Program-made: the position numbers and the translations under genes
Source of the DNA: SZUA-368 sp028533045
GTDB taxonomy: Bacteria; Spirochaetota; Spirochaetia; DSM-2461
Reading direction: 5' to 3'
DNA: 64,000 nucleotides
Assembly (NCBI GenBank): GCA_050031985.1
Contig: JBNAIG010000026.1
Coordinates: 1-64,000 of the forward strand
The notes under the pieces: model-generated
The model's input: only the letters and a program-made list of their open reading frames with translations
The model's database searches: none
What the model was told of the DNA's origin: nothing
Shown: piece after piece, positions 8,339 through 16,172 of the stretch
Layout: the number at the start of each line of letters is the position of its first letter
Numbering within the stretch: the first letter of the stretch is position 1

Positions 8339-9508
8339 TTATGGACTGAGGGTTTCAACGAACTCGAATTCGCCCGCTTCGTTAACCTTTACAACAACCG
8401 CATCTTTGATGGGGTCCCCTTCGGGTGTGAAAGTCATAGTACCGGTAATACCTTTGTAGTCGGCCAGACCGGCAATAGCGTCTTTGATAGCAGTTCTGTC
8501 CGCTCTGAGGTCACCGGAGAGTCCCGCTTCCTGAATCGCCTTAAGAACAATGTTAAGTGCGTCGTAGGAGAGGGCCCCTACATCGTCGGGAGTATAACCG
8601 TAAGCCGCTTCGTAGGCTTCGATGAACTCTTTGGTTTCGCCTACAGCACCGGCTGCGGCGTAGTGAGTAGTGAAGTAGTAACCCTTAACGGTACCGTTAG
8701 AGAGTTTTACCAGGTCTGCAGAACCCCAGGAGTCGGAACCCATAACGGGGCCGGTCCAACCCAGATCCTGGGCTTGAGGTACGAGCATGGCTACCTTGTT
8801 GTAGAAGCTGGGCAGGTAAAGGATTTCCGCACCGGAAGCGATTACTTTTGTCAGCTGTACGGAAAAGTCCTGGTCCTTCTGGCCGTAGCTTTCGAAGGCT
8901 ACCACCGAATCGGCACCGTTGGCCGCTTCCCAGGAGTCTTTGAAAAGACCGGCGAGAGTTTTGGAGTAGTCATCTTCCAGGTTGTAAACGATGGCTGCTT
9001 TGGAAAGGTCGAACTCTTCTTCGGCAAACTTAACCGCAACGGGAGCCTGGAAGGGGTCCAGGAAACAGGCCCGGAAAACATAGGGTCTGTCCAGGGTGGT
9101 GTTGGGGTTGGTTGACCAGGGGCTGATCAGGGGAGTAGCGTTCTCCTGGGCAACCTGACCGGCGGGGATGGCACGGCTGGAAGTATCGGGACCGACGATG
9201 GCCAGTACTTCGTCCTGTTCAATCAGTTTGTAAGCGGCGCTTACGGCCGATTCGGCTTTAAGTTCGTTGTCTACGTAGATGAAGTCAAGCATGTACTTTT
9301 CTCCGTCCACTTCAAGACCGCCGGCGGCGTTAATCTTTTCTTTAACAAGCTCGGCCGCATACTTGGTTCCTTCCCCAACTTTGGGGCTGTCACCGGTAAG
9401 GGGAATGTTAAAACCGATTTTGATGGTTTTTTCACCTTGACTACAGCCTGTCATAAGGACAGGAATCAACAGAACTGCCAGAGCAGCAATTAGTAAGAAT
9501 CTTTTCAT
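8339..9508 (-). CDS. Branched-chain amino acid-type ABC substrate-binding lipoprotein
   Basis: First gene of the liv operon. It has a lipoprotein signal (MKRFLLIAALAVLLIPVLMTGC), with Cys22 as the lipidated residue. Residues 30-385 form a type I periplasmic-binding fold of the Leu/Ile/Val (Peripla_BP_6) group: IKIGFNIPLTGD at the start, IVGPDTSSRAIPAGQVAQ in the ligand site region, and GALSYDALNIVLKAIQEAG toward the end. It would deliver the amino acid to LivHMGF. Exact ligand is not determinable; some family members bind amides, urea or aromatic compounds. A GGAGAG ribosome site precedes the ATG. Confidence 0.92.
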   Translation of the reverse strand: MKRFLLIAALAVLLIPVLMTGCSQGEKTIKIGFNIPLTGDSPKVGEGTKYAAELVKEKINAAGGLEVDGEKYMLDFIYVDNELKAESAVSAAYKLIEQDEVLAIVGPDTSSRAIPAGQVAQENATPLISPWSTNPNTTLDRPYVFRACFLDPFQAPVAVKFAEEEFDLSKAAIVYNLEDDYSKTLAGLFKDSWEAANGADSVVAFESYGQKDQDFSVQLTKVIASGAEILYLPSFYNKVAMLVPQAQDLGWTGPVMGSDSWGSADLVKLSNGTVKGYYFTTHYAAAGAVGETKEFIEAYEAAYGYTPDDVGALSYDALNIVLKAIQEAGLSGDLRADRTAIKDAIAGLADYKGITGTMTFTPEGDPIKDAVVVKVNEAGEFEFVETLSP

Positions 9509-9669
9509 TAGAACTCTCTCCTATGTTTTTCTAATAATATGAATACAATTCCCGTGCCAAGAGCTCTATGGTGCTATTTATATTGATTTCGAGAGATGGT
9601 TGAACGAAAATGTATGAAATTAAGTCATATAGTACGGAAATGAAGGAAAAAAAAGGAAAAAATTACGGG

Positions 9670-9782
9670 TTACAATGGATTAGGGATGGGAAGGGGGCGA
9701 AGCCGACGGGGCTTGGCCCCGGCCGGAGCGAAGAGCGAAGTCCTGGACAGCCCGACCTGCGGCGCAGCCGCAGGGAAGCCCC
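9670..9782. other. GC-rich stem-loop-bearing intergenic segment
   Basis: The spacer between the divergent binding-protein and uraA genes holds about 110 bp of markedly GC-rich DNA amid AT-rich flanks. It includes a perfect hairpin, CTGCGGC-GCA-GCCGCAG (around 9756-9772), and GGGGCTTGGCCCC. No supported coding sequence was found. It looks like the GC-rich non-coding segments at 30.8 kb and 59.5 kb in composition, but no clear alignment was seen. Confidence 0.5.
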
Positions 9783-9791
9783 AACATTTCC

Positions 9792-9820
9792 TTGACAGCT
9801 GCCGGGGGCACTGGTAAAAT
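9792..9820 (+). promoter_or_regulatory. Sigma-70-type promoter of uraA
   Basis: A perfect TTGACA is followed after exactly 17 nt by TAAAAT. The predicted leader is about 35 nt and contains a strong AGGAGG ribosome site at 9852-9857, six bases before the ATG. The leader is too short for a PyrR or UMP-type attenuator. Confidence 0.75.
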
Positions 9821-9862
9821 TGTACAATTTTGTAATTTTCTTTTTACCTTTAGGAGGGAATA

Positions 9863-11194
9863 ATGTCTGATGTTCAAATCGGCGTGCAGGAGAAACCGGA
9901 GTTAAAGCACTGGGTTCCTCTTAGTATTCAACATGTTTTTGCCATGTTTGGGGCCACTATTCTGGTGCCTCTTCTTACCGGTCTGAGTCCGACCACGGCC
10001 CTTTTTACGGCCGGTGTGGGTACGCTCTTGTATATTTTGATTACCAAGGGTAAGGTGCCCGCTTTTCTGGGGTCCTCCTTTGCTTTTATCGCTCCTATTG
10101 CGGCCATTTCCGCTTCGGCCGATTTTGGCGTGGCCTATGCTATGGGCGGGGCTTTTTGTGCCGGGCTTTTTTACTGTCTGATTGCCTTTATTATTAGCAG
10201 GGCGGGAATTAAGTGGATGGACCGGGTTCTTCCTCCGGTTGTTATCGGTTCTTTGATTATGGTTATCGGTTTAAAACTGGCCCCGGTGGCTATGGATATG
10301 GCCATGACCGGCGGGACCGGGACCTATCATCTGGCCTACTTCGCTATTGCGGCGGTGACTTTGGCTATTGCGGTGATCTCTTCCATTGTTCTTAAGGGCT
10401 TTTTTAATGTGATTCCCATTCTATTAGGGATTGCAGGAGGCTATATTTTTACTCTGATTATGGGAATCTTCTTCCCCGCTTTTCACTTAATCGATTTTAC
10501 CGGAGTGAAAGAAGCGGCCTGGTTCGGTTTTGCCAAGCCGGTTATGCCTAAATTTCATTGGGTTCCCATTCTTACCTTCCTTATTGTGTCCCTGGCTACC
10601 ATGGCGGAGCATCTGGGAGATACTCTGGTTCTGAGTAAGGTTGTTGGTAAGGATTTTTACAAGGACCCCGGTCTTCACAGAACTCTGGCCGGTGATGGTA
10701 TTGCCACGGCTTTCGCCTCCCTTTTTGGCGGGCCTCCCAATACGACTTACGGCGAAAACATTGGTGTCATGGCTATTACCCGGGTTTACAGCGTTTGGGT
10801 GATAGGCGGGGCGGCTGTCACGGCGGTGGTTCTCTCTTTTATTCAGAAGTTCGGCGCCCTGATTCAGACGATTCCCACTCCCGTTATGGGGGGCGTGAGC
10901 ATGATGCTCTTTGGTATCATTGCTTCCGCCGGTATTCGTACGGTGGTGGAGAGCGGTGTGAACTACGGCGAGAAGCGTCACCTGACCATTTCCTCGGTTA
11001 TCCTTGTTGTGGGAATCGGCGGGGGAGTTATCAAGTTCCCCATTGGCTCCGGTCTTCATTTTGAGCTGGGCGGTATGGCGCTGGCCGCTTTGGTGGGGAT
11101 TCTTCTGAACCTCGTTCTGCCCCAGTCCCTCGATGATATTCCTGAAGAGAGCGCGGAAGAGATGATTCAGGACGAACTGAACAAGGAAAAATAA
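9863..11194 (+). CDS. uraA: Uracil permease (NCS2 family)
   Basis: Proton-coupled nucleobase symporter of 443 aa with about 14 membrane segments. Early motifs are PLSIQHVFAMFGATILVPLLTGL and GSSFAFIAP. The NCS2 signature region is ATMAEHLGDTLVLSKVVGKDF with the catalytic Glu, then FGGPPNTTYGENIGVMAITRVYS, which in UraA supplies the second substrate-binding Glu. These match UraA rather than xanthine/urate carriers. It stands alone with its own promoter and two downstream stem-loops. Confidence 0.92.
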   Translation: MSDVQIGVQEKPELKHWVPLSIQHVFAMFGATILVPLLTGLSPTTALFTAGVGTLLYILITKGKVPAFLGSSFAFIAPIAAISASADFGVAYAMGGAFCAGLFYCLIAFIISRAGIKWMDRVLPPVVIGSLIMVIGLKLAPVAMDMAMTGGTGTYHLAYFAIAAVTLAIAVISSIVLKGFFNVIPILLGIAGGYIFTLIMGIFFPAFHLIDFTGVKEAAWFGFAKPVMPKFHWVPILTFLIVSLATMAEHLGDTLVLSKVVGKDFYKDPGLHRTLAGDGIATAFASLFGGPPNTTYGENIGVMAITRVYSVWVIGGAAVTAVVLSFIQKFGALIQTIPTPVMGGVSMMLFGIIASAGIRTVVESGVNYGEKRHLTISSVILVVGIGGGVIKFPIGSGLHFELGGMALAALVGILLNLVLPQSLDDIPEESAEEMIQDELNKEK

Positions 11195-11213
11195 ACTTCC
11201 TTGAAAAAGAGAT

Positions 11214-11266
11214 GGGGGCTCTCACCTTTGCTCCCTTAGCGCCTGTGCGCCACCGCGAGAGCCCCC
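11214..11266 (+). other. Long stem-loop downstream of uraA
   Basis: GGGGGCTCTC (11214-11223) pairs perfectly with GAGAGCCCCC (11257-11266) around a 33-nt loop. It is not followed by a T-run. The true terminator appears to be the next hairpin. It may act as a 3' end protector. Confidence 0.6.
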
Positions 11267-11279
11267 ACACCTATTTAAA

Positions 11280-11316
11280 GGTCCCTTTAGGTATCCCCTC
11301 CAGGGACCATTTTTTA
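11280..11316 (+). terminator. Rho-independent terminator of uraA
   Basis: GGTCCCT (11280-11286) pairs with AGGGACC (11302-11308), followed by A and a T-rich run (TTTTTTATTAT). Confidence 0.8.
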
Positions 11317-11335
11317 TTATAAGTAAAGTTCCTCC

Positions 11336-11364
11336 TTGACCGTTCCCGGAAAAGCCGCAATAGT
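11336..11364 (+). promoter_or_regulatory. Promoter abutting methyltransferase start
   Basis: TTGACC, 17 nt, AATAGT, then 5 nt to the ATG at 11370. The expected +1 coincides with the start codon, and no ribosome binding site is present, so the message is predicted to be leaderless. Confidence 0.55.
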
Positions 11365-11369
11365 AAACC

Positions 11370-12191
11370 ATGACAGATTTCGAAAGAATAAAAGAATACT
11401 ACGGCACATTTGACGAATGGGGGCGGATGGACACTCCCAGCGGGAAATTCGAAATGGAACAGACCCTCTCTTTTATTTTGCCTCTTCTAAAAAGTTCCGA
11501 TCGGATTCTAGACTTGGGCGGAGGCCCCGGACGTTATACGGTGGCCCTGGCGGAACTGGGATATAAGGTGAATCTCGCCGACCTTTCCGAAGAGCTCTTG
11601 GTTGAAGCCCGCAAGCGGATTGCCGAAAGGGGACTTTCCAGGGTCGAGTCTGTTTTACAACTTAATGCGGTAGATTTAGGCGTTTTTGAGGATGAAGCTT
11701 TTGATGTTGTCCTTTTGATGGGGCCTCTCTATCATCTTACCGATGAAAATGAACGAATCTCTTGCGTAAAAGAGGTTTACCGTGTTTTGAAGAAGGGCGG
11801 TCTTGTCGTAGCCAGTTATATACCCTATTTGGCGGGCAGTATAGGCATAATAGATCGATTGTTTAACGCACCCAAGCAGGTAAATAAAGAAAACCTTGAA
11901 GCCGTTTTTGACAAGGGGATTTTTAAGAATGGCGCTGCCCGGGGATTTCAGGAAGGCTATTACCCCAAGTCATCGGAGATTATGAACTTATTTAAGTCGG
12001 CGGGATTTGAAAAAACAATCATCCGGTCCGTACGAGGTTTCGCTTATGGGCGGGAGGAGAAACTTTTCAATTTAAAAGAGGAAAACCCTTCCATGTATGA
12101 TTTAACGGTAAAACTGATCAATCAAACCGCAGAAGACCCGGCGCTCATAGAAAGCTGCGGACATTCTCTTTATGCGGGAAAGAAGCCTTAA
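11370..12191 (+). CDS. Class I SAM-dependent methyltransferase
   Basis: Rossmann-fold methyltransferase of 273 aa. Motif I is ILDLGGGPGRYTVALAELGYKV, the acidic end of beta-2 is VNLADLSEELL, motif post-I includes DLGVFEDEAFDVVLLMGPLYHL, and YRVLKKGGLVVASYI is the post-motif IV strand. The H-L-T-x-E-x-E pattern after MGPLYHL is common in small-molecule methyltransferases of the Methyltransf_11/25 group. Substrate is unknown. Its stop overlaps by 4 nt the end of the convergent signalling gene. Confidence 0.85.
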   Translation: MTDFERIKEYYGTFDEWGRMDTPSGKFEMEQTLSFILPLLKSSDRILDLGGGPGRYTVALAELGYKVNLADLSEELLVEARKRIAERGLSRVESVLQLNAVDLGVFEDEAFDVVLLMGPLYHLTDENERISCVKEVYRVLKKGGLVVASYIPYLAGSIGIIDRLFNAPKQVNKENLEAVFDKGIFKNGAARGFQEGYYPKSSEIMNLFKSAGFEKTIIRSVRGFAYGREEKLFNLKEENPSMYDLTVKLINQTAEDPALIESCGHSLYAGKKP

Positions 12192-13525
12192 CTGGCACCA
12201 ACCGGCTCATCCTTCTTCCCCGCCATCTCTTTTTTTAACTGGAAATTCAGCTTGTTCGCCCGGTCCAGGCGCTGGGCCAGCAGTCGGGAGAGGTAAATGC
12301 CGTAGTGGGGATAATCGCGAAGAACGTTTAGAAAAGCGTCCCGGGTGATTTTAACCAGCCGCGCCGGTGTATCGGCCACCACCGAGGCGGAACGGGTGCT
12401 GTTCATAAGGAAGGCCATCTCCCCCATGAAAACGTCGCTTCCGTCCAGGCGGGCCACTTTTTTATTTCCCGCGTAAACGGAAAAGGTCCCCCGGCTAATA
12501 TAGTAAAGGGAGTCGCTAAAGGAGCCTTCCTCAATGACAACGTCTCCCGGATTAACCACAAGAATCTCCTCATTCATAAAGCCTTCGGGGATCGGTCTGT
12601 CCTCCTCTTCTTCGTTCAGATCGAGCACCATGGTGGCGCAGGTACCCTTTTTGTTGTAGAAGAGATCGTCGGCAATCATATTGGCCATGGCGATTCCCCC
12701 GCCGTGTACGGAGAGAGGCGCATCGTTAGCCAGTTCCAGGTTCAGCCGGTCCGTATTGAACCCGTCCCCTTCGTCGGTAATCTTAATATAAAGGCGGTTT
12801 TCCCGCTTTTCCCAGGACAGGGTGACTTTGCGGGTGCGGTAAAGGGTGTTCTGATTTTTGATAGACACCAGTTCATTCGCTTCCATTCCCCTTTCCCGGG
12901 CTTTTTCCCGCTCCTCAAAGCTGATTCGGCAGTTCCCGTGTTCAATGGCGTTGGTGAGAAGTTCGATTAAGGCTGATTGAACCTGTTGGGAGCGGCTTCG
13001 CTCGACCAGGCCGTCTTTAGCCAGGGAGTGGACCAGAATACGGGTATAAAGATAAAGATTATCCAGATTGTTTCCAATGATGAAAGAGCCCGCCGAGTCT
13101 CCCGTAAGGGTAGAGCTCAAAGGTTTCTGAAGGACCAGCTGGCAGTTTTTATCAATCAGCTTGAGAGGAGGAATCAGGTCGGAGTTAATCTGTTCGTAGG
13201 TAAGGGCCAGGATGATATTGTAGTCACCATACTGCTCTTCCAGCTCCTCTTCGCTAATTTCATCCTTGTGATAGAGGGCGATAATGCCAAAGTCGTAGAG
13301 CCAGTCGTCTCCGGCAATCTTTTCCATTATTCCCGAAATATTCAGCTGCAAATCGGTAAAATTCACCACAATAAGATGGGGAAGCTCGTTGTTCAGGAAG
13401 TTTACCGCTTCCTCCTCGCTTCGGAGATAGGCGAACTCGTACCCCCCGGCGCTATTGGTCTCTTTGAGGTTCTCAAAAAGCCTTTTTACATCCCTGTCTT
13501 TGTTGATGATCCCGATTAGTCCCAT
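12188..13525 (-). CDS. Receiver-like / HATPase (RsbW-like) / cyclic-nucleotide-binding fusion protein
   Basis: A 445-aa cytoplasmic signalling protein in three parts. Residues 1-130 look like a degenerate response-regulator fold (IIGIINKDRDVK and LPHLIVVNFTDL), with an Asn where the phosphorylated Asp normally sits. Residues 150-300 hold a GHKL ATPase of the serine-kinase/anti-sigma type: N-box ELLTNAIEHGN, G1 ITDEGDGFN, G2 HGGGIAMAN. Residues 310-430 form a cNMP-binding domain (VVNPGDVVIEEGSFSDSLYYISRGTFSVY, MGEMAFLMNSTRSASVVADTPARL). No histidine-kinase dimerisation helix is present. It may be a cyclic-nucleotide-gated protein kinase or anti-sigma switch; targets are unknown. Confidence 0.8.
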   Translation of the reverse strand: MGLIGIINKDRDVKRLFENLKETNSAGGYEFAYLRSEEEAVNFLNNELPHLIVVNFTDLQLNISGIMEKIAGDDWLYDFGIIALYHKDEISEEELEEQYGDYNIILALTYEQINSDLIPPLKLIDKNCQLVLQKPLSSTLTGDSAGSFIIGNNLDNLYLYTRILVHSLAKDGLVERSRSQQVQSALIELLTNAIEHGNCRISFEEREKARERGMEANELVSIKNQNTLYRTRKVTLSWEKRENRLYIKITDEGDGFNTDRLNLELANDAPLSVHGGGIAMANMIADDLFYNKKGTCATMVLDLNEEEEDRPIPEGFMNEEILVVNPGDVVIEEGSFSDSLYYISRGTFSVYAGNKKVARLDGSDVFMGEMAFLMNSTRSASVVADTPARLVKITRDAFLNVLRDYPHYGIYLSRLLAQRLDRANKLNFQLKKEMAGKKDEPVGAS

Positions 13526-13577
13526 GATATTTACCTTTTAAACTGATTTTTATGGATACCCGTGACGATAATATATC

Positions 13578-14768
13578 ATGAAATCGGCAAAAATTATAAC
13601 CCTGGTACTTTTTTTCTCTTCCTCCCTGCTTTACGGCGAAGTTTTCCGCTTTGGTTTGGAGAAGGGTGATAAGTACAGTATAGAATCGGTGACGGTGGAA
13701 GATGTCTATCTGAATGGGGAGTACCTTCAGTCGGGTAGTGTTACGGGAAAGGTCTCCGTTGAAGTGGAAGATGAGAAAGAGGGCTGGACCGTTAATAGGG
13801 GGGATTTCTATTTCCTCGAAGAGATTAGTCACGGGTCGGAAGGGGTATTTGAGCTGTCTCAGCAAGTCACGGTAGAATTTGACCGGAATGAACTGGGGGA
13901 GATGCGAATTGATGAGAAATATTTGAGCCCTGTTATGAGGAATCTTCCTTTTTTTGAAGAAAAGGATATCGCTGTCGGGGACAGTTGGGTCGCCCGGGGG
14001 GAAGAAGTACACGATTTAAGCCGTAATTATGATGTCATGGACGTACGTATTCCTATTGATGTGGAATATATCTATGTGGGAGAAGTAGAAGAGGGGGACA
14101 GCCGATATGACAAATTCGAAATGGTCTACGATATTTATCACAACGTGGTTCCCGACTATTTCGCCGGTTACTTCTATCCCGCCCGAATTAGAGGCCGGTC
14201 CGAACGCACCATGCTTTGGGATAGGGAAAAGGGTCTTCCCCATATCATTACGGAAGATTTTCTCATTATTTTTGATACGGCCGACCTGCAGGAAATTCGT
14301 TATGCGGGAACACGAAACGCTACTTACACAGTCCACGAGGACTTGACCGAGGAAGCCGCAGAGGACGTGGAAGAGGCTCTTTCCGATTTAGAAGATACCA
14401 ATGTGGAACTGGACGATGAGGGTATCACCATTACTCTCCATAACATTCACTTTGATCCGGATTCTCCCGTATTGCGCGAGGAAGAGAAGGTGCGTTTGAG
14501 TGAGATTGCCAAAGTCCTCGATTACTATGCCGACCGGGACCTTATGATTACGGGCCATGCTGCCGATGTGGGGGATTGGGACACGGGAGTGATTCTCTCG
14601 GAAAACCGTGCGGCCAATACGGCGGCCTTCTTAAGGGAAATCCTGGAAAATCCGGAAAGACTGATTATCACCCAAGGGGTGGGAGCCGCTGAGCCGGTGG
14701 ATACGAACAGCACCGAGAAGGGACGAGTGAAAAACCGGCGGGTAGAAATTACTATTCTGGAGAATTAA
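13578..14768 (+). CDS. OmpA-family exported protein
   Basis: 396 aa with a signal peptide (MKSAKIITLVLFFSSSLLYG). Residues about 285-396 form an OmpA-type peptidoglycan-binding domain: ITLHNIHFDPDSPVLREEEKVRLSEIA at the start, ITGHAADVG, SENRAANTAAFL and the terminal KGRVKNRRVEI. The N-terminal 260 residues are beta-rich (EVFRFGLEKGDKYSIESVTVEDVY) and resemble other spirochaetal OmpA-linked envelope proteins. Before the OmpA domain lies an acidic helix (DLTEEAAEDVEEALSDLEDT). It probably tethers the outer membrane or periplasm to peptidoglycan. GATAAT ends 5 nt before the ATG. Confidence 0.85.
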   Translation: MKSAKIITLVLFFSSSLLYGEVFRFGLEKGDKYSIESVTVEDVYLNGEYLQSGSVTGKVSVEVEDEKEGWTVNRGDFYFLEEISHGSEGVFELSQQVTVEFDRNELGEMRIDEKYLSPVMRNLPFFEEKDIAVGDSWVARGEEVHDLSRNYDVMDVRIPIDVEYIYVGEVEEGDSRYDKFEMVYDIYHNVVPDYFAGYFYPARIRGRSERTMLWDREKGLPHIITEDFLIIFDTADLQEIRYAGTRNATYTVHEDLTEEAAEDVEEALSDLEDTNVELDDEGITITLHNIHFDPDSPVLREEEKVRLSEIAKVLDYYADRDLMITGHAADVGDWDTGVILSENRAANTAAFLREILENPERLIITQGVGAAEPVDTNSTEKGRVKNRRVEITILEN

Positions 14769-14778
14769 ATCCTTTTGG

Positions 14779-14944
14779 TAATGTTCCCAATCCTTGAGCT
14801 ATTTACTCGGGGGAGTTTGAAATACTATTTTTTTCTCATTATCCTTACCTCTGGAGGATGAGAATGTTTGAAATGGAAGGATCTGTGCTAATAGATTTAT
14901 GGAATCCCGGACTTTTAGGAAAAGCTCAAGGATTGGGAACACTA
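14779..14944. mobile_element. MITE-like relic with inverted repeats matching the left-edge IS
   Basis: GTTCCCAATCCTTGAGCT at 14783-14800 and its exact complement at 14923-14940 enclose 122 bp with no coding capacity. The same 18-mer ends the transposase-bearing element at 503-520. The sequence AATCCTTTT occurs on both sides (14768-14776 and 14947-14955) but not immediately next to the repeats, so it is only a possible duplication of the target. The element could be mobilised in trans by the full IS. Confidence 0.8.
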
Positions 14945-14960
14945 TGAATCCTTTTAGGGC

Positions 14961-14990
14961 ATGAAAAAAGGCTGCCCTAGGGCAGCCTTT
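14961..14990 (-). terminator. Terminator of the F5/8C-like lipoprotein gene
   Basis: AAAGGCTGCCC / GGGCAGCCTTT form an 11-bp perfect stem with a 2-nt centre, followed on the minus strand by a T-run (TTTTTTCAT). Confidence 0.85.
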
Positions 14991-15015
14991 GGTACAGTAA
15001 GGGAATTAACCCTTA

Positions 15016-15528
15016 TTACATACCGTAGATCTTAACTTCGTAGAAGTTGTTCCAGTCGTTTTCGTTGTTACCGGCAACATTGATCTTGAGGAACTGAAGC
15101 TCTGCGTTAGCAGAATCATACTTTTCCATATCTTCTGTGCTTCCGCTGGAAGTGGTGGGGTTGAGTACGGGGAAGTAGGTACTTCCGTCAACACTACCTT
15201 CCATAGACAGCTTATACTTTCTGTTGGCACCGTGCTTCATAGCGATTTCTACGTAAGCAACTTTCTTAACAGCACCCAGGTCAAGCAGGATGTGCTGTTT
15301 ACCGGAAGCGGTCCAGGTTGTTTCCATATCGCCGTCAATGGCGAATTCAGCAACGAGGCCTTTGGCTTCTTCATGAGCACTGGCGCTTGCAGCAACAACG
15401 GGAAGCTCAACGGCAGCAGTAGCGTCGAGTTCAATCAGGTCTACAAGAGGTTCGGGCTCGGGAGCAGTCATACAACCGGTAAATGCGGCAGCCATAACAA
15501 CAGTCAGAAATAATAGAGTCTTTTTCAT
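15016..15528 (-). CDS. Lipoprotein with F5/8 type C (discoidin-like) domain
   Basis: 170 aa. The lipobox is AAFTGC with Cys19. After a Pro/Glu linker (TAPEPEPLVD) the rest matches the F5/8C jelly-roll: VAEFAIDGDMETTWTASGKQ, then HILLDLGAVKKVAYVEIAM, VDGSTYFPVL and LKINVAGNNENDWNNFYEVKIYG. Such domains bind sugars or other surface ligands, with no catalysis. It is monocistronic, with its own strong terminator, and is probably surface exposed or periplasmic. The ligand cannot be predicted. Confidence 0.85.
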   Translation of the reverse strand: MKKTLLFLTVVMAAAFTGCMTAPEPEPLVDLIELDATAAVELPVVAASASAHEEAKGLVAEFAIDGDMETTWTASGKQHILLDLGAVKKVAYVEIAMKHGANRKYKLSMEGSVDGSTYFPVLNPTTSSGSTEDMEKYDSANAELQFLKINVAGNNENDWNNFYEVKIYGM

Positions 15529-15598
15529 TCTTCTTCCTTAAAAAGTAAATTTGATAAATAATATTAAAGCCACTCTTCTTATCCGTCAAGGGGTTTCC

Positions 15599-15627
15599 TT
15601 GACCCGATGGTCCTTCTTAACTATGAT
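15599..15627 (+). promoter_or_regulatory. Promoter of the ECF transporter run, abutting the start codon
   Basis: TTGACC, 17 nt, TATGAT, then 8 nt to the ATG at 15636. The -35 box lies in the right arm of a stem-loop (GTCAAGG-GGTTT-CCTTGAC, about 15585-15603). The leader would be 0-2 nt, leaving no room for a riboswitch after +1. Confidence 0.55.
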
Positions 15628-15635
15628 ATGTCTCT

Positions 15636-16172
15636 ATGGAGAGATACAACGCTACAAAGATACGCCTCTTGGCCCTGGTGGCCCTTATGACGGCTGTGAC
15701 CATCGTTTTCACCCTTATTGTTCGAGTCCCCATCCCCCTTACGAAGGGATATATTACCCTGGCCGATGTGGCGGTTTACTTTTCCGCCTTCGCCTTTGGA
15801 CCTCTGGTCGGCGGTCTTACCGCCGGTTTGGGAACGGGTCTGGCCGATTTAATCGGCGGTTATCCCCACTGGATGGTACTATCCTTTATCATTCACGGTC
15901 TGCAGGCGGTCGTCGCGGCTCTGGTAGCCCGTAAAAAGACACTCCCCTCCATGATTGCCGGCGCTTTTGCGGGAGCCTTTATCATGGTGGCCGGTTACTT
16001 TACGGCCAGCGCCTTCCTTTATGGTGTGGGTCCTGCCTTGAGTGACCTGCCCTGGAACTGTATCCAGGTTGCCGTGGGCGCATTGGTCGGAACACCCCTT
16101 ATGCTGGCTGTGAAAAAAGCCTATCCCCCTCTTACGGAACTTACCTCCGAGCGGAGCTGGGAGGAAGAGTGA
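15636..16172 (+). CDS. ECF transporter substrate-binding (S) component
   Basis: Small integral membrane protein of 178 aa with about six helices. It shows the S-component pattern LTKGYITLADVAVYFSAFAFGPLVGGLTAGLGTGLADLIGGYPHW, in which an early G-Y-I-x-L-x-D motif and the G-rich helix 3 are conserved in the ECF S group related to PF07155. The following genes encode the ATPase and T subunits, so a complete dedicated (group I) ECF importer is present. The vitamin or other ligand is not determinable: no biosynthetic gene or riboswitch is adjacent. The C-terminal tail overlaps the next gene by 4 nt (GTGA). Confidence 0.85.
   Translation: MERYNATKIRLLALVALMTAVTIVFTLIVRVPIPLTKGYITLADVAVYFSAFAFGPLVGGLTAGLGTGLADLIGGYPHWMVLSFIIHGLQAVVAALVARKKTLPSMIAGAFAGAFIMVAGYFTASAFLYGVGPALSDLPWNCIQVAVGALVGTPLMLAVKKAYPPLTELTSERSWEEE

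Noticed and set aside
9609..9795. 61-codon frame in the uraA upstream spacer
   Set aside because: It runs into the uraA promoter, is Arg/Gly/Pro-rich through a GC-rich hairpin region and lacks a ribosome site.
10487..11059. 190-codon minus-strand frame inside uraA
   Set aside because: Antisense to conserved membrane segments of the permease; His/Asn-rich composition is typical of reverse-complement hydrophobic helices.
15541..15635. Vitamin riboswitch upstream of the ECF transporter
   Set aside because: The predicted transcription start is at the ATG, leaving no leader; the only hairpin spans the -35 region. No TPP, FMN or cobalamin consensus was seen.
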